Of a stretch of 64,000 nucleotides of DNA, positions 35,533 through 45,900 are shown piece after piece. Position numbers and translations under genes: made by a program. Position 1 is the first letter of the stretch; each line of letters begins with the position of its first letter. Source of the DNA: Mugil cephalus. Its lineage: Eukaryota; Chordata; Actinopteri; Mugiliformes; Mugilidae. The DNA is taken from assembly GCF_022458985.1 (NCBI RefSeq), contig NC_061785.1, positions 2,287,816 through 2,351,815 on the forward strand, given 5' to 3'. The notes below the pieces were generated by a model. It ran no database searches, was not told the DNA's origin, and saw only the letters and a program-made list of their open reading frames with translations.

Positions 35533-38500
35533 GGAGGAGGAAGAGGAGGAGGAGGAGGAGGAGGAGGAGGAGGAGGAGGAGGAGCAGAGCAGTGTGACTG
35601 GGTCTGGACTCATGCTGAGAACTAATCTGAAGCTGCTAATAAAGAGGAAGGACAGAAACACGTCAGAGGAAACCGGAGGAAACGTTAAACTACAGGAGAA
35701 CACGAAGGTCTGGATGATGTGGGCTCAGAAATCAGCCGAGAGATATTTATAAATATACATCATTCAATATTAAACTATTCTAATAACACACAGGGTCAAA
35801 GATTATTTGTTAAATGTCATAACGTGCCATAAACATTAATATATCTGTGTGGGCGGGGCCTGTGCACAGGAGGCTTTGATTGACAGGTCTAATGTGGTGC
35901 TGAACTTAAATATGTTGGATTTATGGTGGAAAATTTTAAAAAGTATGTATAAAAAATGCCTAATCAACCAATGTTTGCACGTATGATGGAATTTCCTCAA
36001 ATGAAATATCTTGAGATCTTGAGAAAACAGAGGAAATTAACTCATAATCAGGAGAAAATGGAAAAAAAAATAAAAAATATGTGAATAAATTTCATTTTTC
36101 AAGTTTGAACACGTCCTATTAACGTCTCAGTTTTTCAGGTGACTTAGAACCACATGGTTCAGCTTTGGTACATTCAAAATAACAGAACGTGGTTTTATTT
36201 ATTTTGTTGCTCTTCTCCTTTTTTTTTTTTTTTTTTTGTTTTTACGTATTTACACTTTAGATTGTGTTTGCTTTCCACAGCATCACAGCTACTTTCACCA
36301 CGTCCTCTGGTTTATGTTTACGGCAACGTAGAAAAATTAGAATGATTTGAAAAGAGGTGAGAGAAAAAATAATTTCACAATCCTGAACTACTTTAGTTTG
36401 AACTTCAACAAAGGTGAAAGAAAACAACAACGTTTCATTGAATGTGTCACATGACGCCTGAAGGAGAAGGTGAACATGAAGCTTCCATGTTTCATTTCCT
36501 TGATTTGTCCAGATATTTTTTTTATCTCAGAAATGTGATACTTTACTTTAATGTAAATAATGTTTTAATATATTATCCAGACGAAACCGAGGAGCTTTGT
36601 TTTATTTAAGGTTTTATTTCTGCTTTTTGTGACTGAACTGAAAAACATTTCAATAAAAACATTATGGGAGAAAAGCTCAGAGGCAGAACTAGCATGACAG
36701 CAGGACGCTACGCTACAGGGCGCTAACTGCCTCGTGTTGTCGTGTCGTGTCGTGTCGTTGTGTTGTGTTGCGTTGTTGTGTCGTGTCGTGTCGTGTCGTG
36801 TCGTGTCGTTGTGTTGTGTTGTGTTGTGTTGTCGTTGTCGTTGTGTTGTGTTGTGTTGTGTTGTGTTGTGTTGTCGTTGTGTCGTGTCGTGGTGTTGTGT
36901 CGTGGTGTTGTGTTGTGTTATTGTGTTGTGTTGTGTTGTGTTGTTGTGTCGTTGTGTTGTGTTGTGTTGTTGTGTTGTGTTGTTGTGTTGTGTTGTTGTG
37001 TTGGTCCTTGTGTGTGCCGTGCTCGTTGTGAAGTTCCAGCAGCTGTGCGGAAGGTGGCTGGGGATGGGCAGCACAGGTGGAGGTGAGCATCCGATTCAAC
37101 AACTCCGTTCCCATGGAAACCGCCTGGATCCACAGTTCTCCTACCTACACATCCATCCATCCATCCATCCATCCATCCATCCATCCATCCATCCATCCAT
37201 CCATTATCATCCATCCATCCATCCATCCATCCATCCATCATCCATCCATCCATCCATTCATCCATCCATCCATCCTACCTATCATCCATCCATCCTATCT
37301 ATCATCCATCCATCCTGCACATCCATCCATCCATCCATCCTACCTATCATCCATCCATCCATCATCCATCCATCATCCCTCCATCCATCCATCCATCCAT
37401 CCATCCATCATCACTATCATCATCCATCCATCCATCATCATCCATCCATCCATCCATCCATCCATCCATCCATCATCCATCATCATCCATCCATCCATCC
37501 ATCCATTCATCCATCCATTCATCCATCCATCCATCCATCCATCCATCTTCATCCTTCATCCATCCATCCATCTTCATCCATCCATCCATCGATCATCTCT
37601 ATGTCATCGCTGTTCCATCCTCATCCATCAGTCATCTATCATGGATCTTACTGTGGTGAGTCGTGGACTGATTTTGGGATTATTTTATCTGGATATTCTG
37701 ATGTCAGCAAGAGATGAGGTGGGATTATAATGACTGAGTGATAATGTATCTGAGTTGATGAGTGGGGTGGGGTGGGGGGGGGGGGGGGGGGGGCTCGTGC
37801 CTTGATGCTGTCGGCGAACTCCTCCAGAGCTTTGGCTCCAATCGTCTCCATGGAGGTGATGAGTGTGGGCAGCTTGTTCTTGGTGCTCGCTGCTGTTCCC
37901 TGGAGACAGAATCAAATAAATTAAATAAATTAAATAAATAAATAAATAAATGAATGAATAAATGTGTCAGTCTGTGAACACCATCATTATCTGATCCCAT
38001 CCATCTCTGACGCTTTGTTATCTCACATGACTGTAGCCAGGGAAGTATAGTAAAGTCTGGGCTGAGTTATAGTCCTTTATTCTCAGGCATCAGGTCTTAG
38101 TTTATATCTGAAACTCATTTAAATAAAGGCAACTGGACTAGAAGAGTTTAGAGAAGACGTTTCATCTGAGGAGCTTCTACACATCTAAGATAAGTTTATG
38201 TAGGAAACTAGATGGATGGATTTAAACTTCCCTCTGGTCTCTAGGAACTGAAGAAGCTGCTCAGATGAAACTCGACCAGCTGCTTTTTATTTAAACTTGT
38301 TCCCTTTAGCTCTCGTCACCTGTTTGGAGTCTCTTTTGTTTCAGTGGAACCTTTCCATTTACATAGAAATCCATTTCCCCTTTATTTGTTCTCATTTGCT
38401 CACAGCAGGACGTCGATAACCTCCTTCACCTTCCTTTCATCTGCCTGTATGAATGTTCTGGGTCGACTAACCTTCCCAGACCAACTCTCTGTGTCTATAA

Positions 38501-39953
38501 ACTCACCACGTACGAGTATACAGTATAAACGCTCCACTACAGCAAATAAATAAGGACTTTTACTCATTTAACTAACTCGGTGTCAGTGTCAGACCTGCAG
38601 AGTATTTAACTAACTCGGTTTCAGACCTGCAGAGTATTTAACTAACTCGGTGTCAGACCTGCAGAGTATTTAACTAACTCGGTGTCAGACCTGCAGAGTA
38701 TTTAACTAACTCGGTGTCAGACCTGCAGAGTATTTAACTAACTCGGTGTCAGACCTGCAGCGTGGAGTCGAACTCGGACTTGTTCATCTTCAGGTGTCTG
38801 AGGATGGGGAAGATGGTGAGGACGGCCGAGTAGTCGTGGCGCATTATGGCCCGACGAGCTGCAGACACGATGTTGTCTCCCTCCAGCATCAGGTTGTCCA
38901 GCGCCTCCTGTGGACAAAAGGACACAATGACAGTCACTATTCTCTGCCAGTTCATTAGGTACAACAAAGAGCCTTTTGTACCAGGTCTGTGGTGTGTTTA
39001 ATAATTAAGGATTTTATCAGGAGGCGTAGCTATAGAGCAAAACATGGTTTCATTTGTTGCCAGGAAGTATTATTATTATTATTCATAATAATAATAACAA
39101 TCATAATAATAATAAATGTTGTTATCCTTTTAACTGGTCTGATAAAAAAAATAAATAGAAAAAAATTAAAAACTGTTTAATATTTTTAAAATGAATTTAT
39201 ACATTCATTTTTCCTGCTTTCGTTCTGTTTGCAATAACAAAAATGATAAAAATAAAAATAAAACATAAAGGAAGATTTAGTGCAGGACTGTCACTTTTTT
39301 TTATCATTTTTTTATTTGATTAATTAATTTACTTTACTAATAAAAATTTAAAACAAATATAAAATAAAATAAAGGAGGATTTAGTGCAGGACTGTCACTT
39401 TTTTGTCATTTTTTTTATTTGATTAATTAATTTATTTTTTCTTCTTTTTTTCTCTGTTTTCAATAAAAATTTAAAACAAATATTAAATAAAATAAAGGAG
39501 GATTTAGTGCAGGGCTGTTGCATCAGATTATTTAATTAATTACTTAACTAATCAATGTTTTATTTCAATGTTTTCAATAAAAATTAAAAAAGTGAATAAA
39601 TAAAATAATAAAGGAGGATGTTGTGCAGGACTGTTACCTCGTGCATTCACTTTCACTAGTGTACCTAATAAACTGGCAAGTTTACATTTCCTGTTAAATG
39701 TTTGCACCGTTTCCTGAGTTTCTGAGGGAGGAGTGTGAGGGTTTCGACCTGGATGAGGGAGTCGAAGGTTTTCTTCTGGTGGTGCTCGGGGATGATCTCG
39801 GTCAGCAGGGCGTACTCGCTCTGAGCCAGCTTCACGAAGGCACTGATGCAGTGGATGTAGGAGTCGATCTCGATGTCCAGCACGTCGTCCTTTCCTGGGA
39901 GGTACACGAGCAGAGGTCCAGTCAGGAGGTGAACACACACACATATATATATG

Positions 39954-39985
<32 letters not shown>

Positions 39986-42900
39986 TCTAAATCCAGACTA
40001 AAGCATGTGTTCTGGCTGCACGCTGCTCTTCATCTTCACATTAAAAACACTTGATTCGTTTTAATCCCGCTTGTCTTCCCCAGGTGTTGCCCTCACTCAC
40101 CTGTGGCGGCCCCGTGCTTCTCGGCCGGGCCGTCTTTGACCCGCAGGTCGTGATCGTGACCTGGTGGGTGGGGCGGCAGCGGGACACGGGACAAGTCAAA
40201 CCTTCGGCGGTTATGACTCGTCCTGACAAACCTGAACCTGGAACAGCTGAACCGACCACCACCAAGCACCAGCAGGGGGGGGGGGCAGAAGCAGGGGGGA
40301 CACCCACTGAAGGGAAGAGCCCGAGGAGGGGGGGGGGGGGGGGCGTTTGTTGTGCATCGACTGATGTCTGAATCAGTCAATGTGTTAAAACTACATTTAA
40401 GAAAAACGCCACAACAGCTTTTGACTGAGAACCTGCCTGGTCAACTTTAACGTTCCTACATTTCCCAGAATAACTTCCTCCGTGTCGCATCAACAACAGT
40501 GTTAAAGGTTTAATTTGAAGCATGTTTTACACTTCTGTGAATGGAAATACTAAAACCTAAACTATAAAAAACTTTTTATTTTCCAAATCTCAAAACTTTC
40601 AGACAGAATTTTAAAAGTTTTGTTGTACAGATGCTGCAGCTGTTGTTTTATTACTTCTACTGTAGCTTATAAGAGCTGAAGGCTCCCGAGCTAAAGCTAA
40701 TTTAATCTGCAGCAGCAGACATCCAAACACCAGGGGGCGCTAAAGAAAGACGCTAAAGTTTTGAAGCTCGGTGTGACGTCTTTGGTCGTCTCCATCTTTG
40801 ACTCCAACTATCTGCCAGCTAATTAAATACAACGGAGCATGAGTGGGTTTTAGAAAACTAAGGTTTTGGGGGATTATCTCACCTTTGTAGCCACCTCTAG
40901 TGGACATTAGAGGAATTGCAGTGTTTGGTACTTTACCACTAGCTTTGGTTAAACCATCATTCAGACGTTTTTCACCCTTTTCATCATTTTTATCTTCATT
41001 GAAAAGCCAGATAGATCAAGTTTATTTGTTGTTTTTTTTTTAGATTTCGGCCTCTGATTTGAAGAACATGATTATGTCTGTGCAAATAAAAAACTTTCTG
41101 TTATTAGGTGCAAATCAAAACAACAAGCTGAAACAAGGACAACTGAACTAGAGTTTCTTGAAGGTTTCAAGCAAGTTATAATTTCTAAAAGATTGATGGA
41201 GATGTCGACCACCTGACGCTCACCTGACTAGAGTCTGTTAATAACCTGATCAGTACGTTTACATATTGGCTTAATCCGACTTTAAATGAATAACTTCAGT
41301 GCATGTAAACTCGTTAGTCCGACTAAAACCAGAGTTCTCCTCATCTGATTAACATCCAGATAAAGAGATTGAAAATCAGTTTTCATGTATACGCCTTAAT
41401 CAGACTTTAACTGGACAACGTGTCTGTACATGCTCGGTGTCCTGGTATATGTCGTCCTTTACTCCTCTTAAAAACCATCTGGTTTCTCTGGCAAATGTTT
41501 GGGCTTGTTGTCCTTGATGGCAGGATTCCTACGACCACAGGTGAGCGTCTGGTTGTTAACAGACACTTAAATATGTTCCTAATAAAACTTAAAACTGAAG
41601 GCTTGGATGAAACACCTTCAGGAAACTCTACAAGGCCACTTGTCTTTGGTTCAGCTTGTCCTTTAATTTATGAAAGAACCCCATTTTACCAGTCTTTAAT
41701 TTTCCATTTTGGATCTAATCCGAGGTCTGCAGAGACTAAAAAGCTGTTGTGACCGAGGGGCTTCCTGTGAGACATGGTTAGAAAAGTCAGAAATTGAGAC
41801 GGCGAAGACAAGACCAAGGTGTTTACCTTCCAAAGGAGTGAGGTTAGAGCCCCCCTTTTTCCCATCCAGCCCATGCTGTGAGTACTGTTTCAGAAGGTTC
41901 TGAGCCTTGCGAATGGTCCCTGGTCCCAGAAAGACAGAGACAGAGTCCAGAAGAAGAAGAAGAAGAAGAAGAAGGAGGAGGGCAGCAAGGTCCAAACAGC
42001 CAGGAAACAAGAGAAGAAGAAGAAGAAGAAGAAGAAGAAGAAGAAGAAGAAGAAGAAAAGGGAGATCTAGGAAGTGAGTGATGAACCCCAGACACCACAT
42101 CCCTCCACCTCCACCACCGAGGCAGCCAGACACTATCACCACACAACAAGACAACAGGACGACTACAGAGCTACTGAGGTGTCGGGGTCATGTAAGAGAA
42201 CAGACAGGTTAGGTCAAGCATCACAGTCAACACAGTCAACACATCATCACTGCTAATAAAACACATCTACGCAACGGATTCAAACACACAACGTGGTGGC
42301 TGGTTAGTGAGCGGGGCGGCGTGGAGCACATGGACGGCAGCATTCGGCTTTTGTTCTTGGTCTTTAGACGAGTTAGCAAACACACAACATCCACTCCTAT
42401 TTTTGTTGTAGCTCTGCTTTGGTCTCCACCAGCGCATACGCCTCAGACAGATGGATTTGGGCTTCAGACCAGCTTTTATGTTACAGAGGATCGGACAAAT
42501 AAAGAATCTGGATGGATGATGGAGTCATCATGGAGTTTGTATTAAGCTCTGGGTTGTCCCATCATCGGATCAGACACAGTGTACTCATATTGTCCAGGAC
42601 GGTAACAATCAAGTTTGTTGCTCATATCCTTTCACTTTTTGTCCATTTTTTTCTGCTTATGGCATCAACTTTGAGGACGAAATGTTGAACTGGAGGCCTG
42701 ATACGTCCCACCTCCTGACAGGGGGTCTAAGGCGCCGTCTATAATACGATGCAGGACGACTAGAACATCAATAAAAAATGGTGTTTCCTGATGTTAAGAC
42801 TTTAAAGTCTTCTGTTGGTCACATGAGCAGGGACGCTGCAAGTGGACCGGCAAACTGGGCAATTGCTTAGGGCCCTGAGGTGGAGGGGGGCCCCCAGAGA

Positions 42901-45900
42901 CAGCTGATATTAGTCCATATCAATTAACTGGCCCGGGGCCCCCAGATGTCTTGATACAGCCCTGCACATGAACTGAGATTTATCGTGGAATCAAAAGCTG
43001 CCTTACGTCTTTCTGATCTTATTCTGAAGCCAAATAAGGGCCGTAAATTAGCCCTAAATTAGCCTAGCATCGCTTGAACTTCAATCCAATTTAATGCACA
43101 ACGAAACAAACACCTTCCGTCTCTTTCCTCTGGTCTCGTTTCCCACCAGCGAGTCGGTGTCGATCCTGTTACTTCAGATTCAGCTGTAAACGATGCCAGT
43201 AAACCAGAGCAGGTTTATTTTCTGGTGATCAGCTGTTAATTAGCTGCAGACTCTTCGGTTAAAAACCAGCACAACAGCTAATCCACACAAACACAGAACA
43301 GCCTTTAGTTTCACGGTGGCAGCAAACGTTTCCTCTATGGAATCATTTCCATAACTTTAAATGATGACGAGAACCAGGCTAATTCAGTCGCACAGAGTTA
43401 TTTTTCTGTCTCGTATTCCCAACAGCCTCGTTAGCCGCTCATTAGCTCGCCAACTATGAGCCTTGGTTGCTTCTAGATTCACCAATCGAACGGCCAAATT
43501 TTTTTATAGACGTCTTCCAAAGTTGTAAATTTAAAAGTTGAATTTGAAGGCAACAAAAAAACTCCACTATGATGAATTAATGACCCAATAATCACCTGAG
43601 GATGTTCAGATTAACCTCTGCATAGTTACTGGACATAACAAGTTAATTACATAAAATTAGACGACATTTTAGTGTAGTCACACTGAGATGAGCTTCTTAT
43701 TTTTAATGAGCTCCACCTTTTCTTTGCTGCACACAACCACCGTGAGACTAAAGGCCTTCGTCTACATCAAATACGCCGCCGCTGACGGTTCCAAAGAACG
43801 TCCGACGGACAGAAGCAAGCACAGTGAAGCTTTCTGTTTACCTGGGATGTAGACTGTCATCACAACACAGGGATTATGAAAGAGGAAAGGATGAAGGGGG
43901 TTGGTTAGAGCAGACTGTAAAATCTCATCACAGAGAGAATCATGGAGGACACGGAATAATGTGGCTGGATGGCAACGTGGGAACTGGGACTGTACGCGGA
44001 GCGTGGTTGTTTGATTAGAAGGGGCAGAGGTTACGGACTGAAGTGATGAGGAGAGAGCTGACCTGGCCTCTTGGGAGCTTTTTTGGTGGGCGTGTCCTTG
44101 CGTTTGGTTTGGACGGCGGGCGAGTAGAGGACGCCAGAGGACGCGCTGTTCTTGCGGAAATGATCCTTCAGGCCTTTGATGGAGCGATCGAGCTGGTTGG
44201 ACCTGATCTGGTAGTAGACGTTCATGAAATCTGAGAGAGGAGGGAAGAGAAAGAGGAGGAGGAGGAGGAGGAGACCATTTGATGTGTTCGTCTGTTCTCA
44301 AGTCTTTTCCAACACCATCTGTGACTCTCACATCCAAGATAATCTGTTGCTGCTGAATCAAATGCAAAAATTCTTCCTAAACTAACTCTCAGCTGCAGTT
44401 TCTTACTAACAAGAACTATTTTCTTCTGCATATTTATTGTAGAACACCTGGCATCATTTGAGGAAAAGCATGATCTGATATAGTAATTATATATATTAAA
44501 AGTCATGCATCAAATTTGGATTTTTGGTGCACAAAAAGGAAAAAGCACGGAGGTGGTACCCTGGTTGCGTCCGTACTCCACCAGCCAGCCGGCGATGCAG
44601 ATGATGTCCTGCAGCACGGCCTCGGGGAGGTGCTCCAGCACCACCTCCTCCTGGACCTCCAGCTCCTCGTCCACGCTGATGGCGTCCAGGATGAGGATGG
44701 GGGGGACGGGTTTGCTGTAGCGGGTCAGGAGGCTGCGGAACTCGGCCTCCAGCAGCTCCTTCCCCTTCTCGAAGCGAGCTTTCTGCAGAGAGAGAGGGGA
44801 TCGGCTACCGTCAGGGATCAGTCCGTCAAAAGTTCTACAGTTTATATCAAAGCTGACAATAAAAAGACAACGAATATGTGACAACAATGACGTCCTCCAC
44901 CTGTCTTCCTCATACATTACAGAAAAAAGCCCTGTGTGAATATCAGAACTTGCACCACTAACAACAGCCTCAATCAATTTCACTATATTTTGCTCTTCAT
45001 CTTCCAAACTCTTTCTTATTTTATTACATAATATTTTTCTGTTGATGTTGGAGCATTAGGACAGATTAAAATCTCTAATACACGTCTTTTTCCCTTTGGT
45101 TGATTTTTCCAAAACCAGAATGCAGAGTGAGTAAATCTGAAAACGTTATTAAGATGTTGCATGTAAAAGAGGAACGCGGTCACATTACTGTAATAAACAC
45201 ATTATTTATGTTGTTCTCTTGAACTGAAGCAGGAAGAAGAAGGACAAGAAAGACTACAAAGCTTTTACAAAGTGAAAACCTGTAAAGCTGAGGTCGGTTT
45301 AACATGATGCAGGGAGTAGTTTAACAAAGAGAGGACGATACTGTACCACTGTGTTGAGTTCAGGGCTGTCCGGGTTGTTGTCCTGAAAGTACTCCACAGC
45401 TTTCTGAATCTTTGCAATGCAAGCAAGATATTCATCCAGTCTCCCCGTCGGCCTGAGACAAGAATCACAAGTCACAGGTTTACGATTCATTAAAGTGCAG
45501 TTGCTCTGAAGTCGTGGCGAGATCAGACGGAGGCTCGGCCTCACCCCTCTCTGATGATCCTGTCCGTGTCTTTGGCCACGTGGTAGTAGCTGATGACGTG
45601 GTCCATGCAGGACAGGGTCTTGTCCACGTTCTCCTGCAGCCGCTGCAGGTTCTCCGTCTGTTTGTGGACCGGGATGATGGAGTTCTCCAGCTGCATGAGG
45701 CGACTCTCGAACGACGACAGGATGGAGACCTTCCAGGACGAGAACGGTTTGATAGATCCTCAGGTACTCGGCGTTTCTGCTTCTCTTTACATGTTCCCCG
45801 TTTACAACACTCCCATCAGGACAAAAACCACACATCATCTCAGGCCATCCTTCTCCTGAACAAACACTACAATACCCATAACCCCCCATTCCCCACGTTA

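Larger units (their letters stand above)
35348..37800 (-). other. Interval lacking the expected exoc7 exon 12
   Basis: Exon 11 ends in phase 0 and exon 13 starts in phase 1, so an exon of length 3n+1 is required. Vertebrate EXOC7 has about 43 codons here. I read the minus strand of the whole interval and found no such exon. It contains a GGA array, AT-rich unique DNA, a TGTYG array, an ATCC array and a G run. Confidence 0.6.

Noticed and set aside
37640-37690. Degenerate relic of EXOC7 exon 12 (minus-strand residues [14 protein letters not shown])
   Set aside because: Resembles the expected NDPDKEYNMPKDGTVHEL only loosely, is out of phase with the nearby acceptor, and the remaining 25 or so codons are absent. 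Probably chance, noted in the findings.
36734-37717. 327-codon Cys/Val then HPSIHPS-rich frame
   Set aside because: Simple translation of the TGTYG and ATCC arrays.
43780-43870. Extra EXOC7 exon ending at a GTAAAC donor (about 43843)
   Set aside because: A donor-like site follows an open frame, but no matching residues of EXOC7 are present and exons 6 and 7 join in phase without it.
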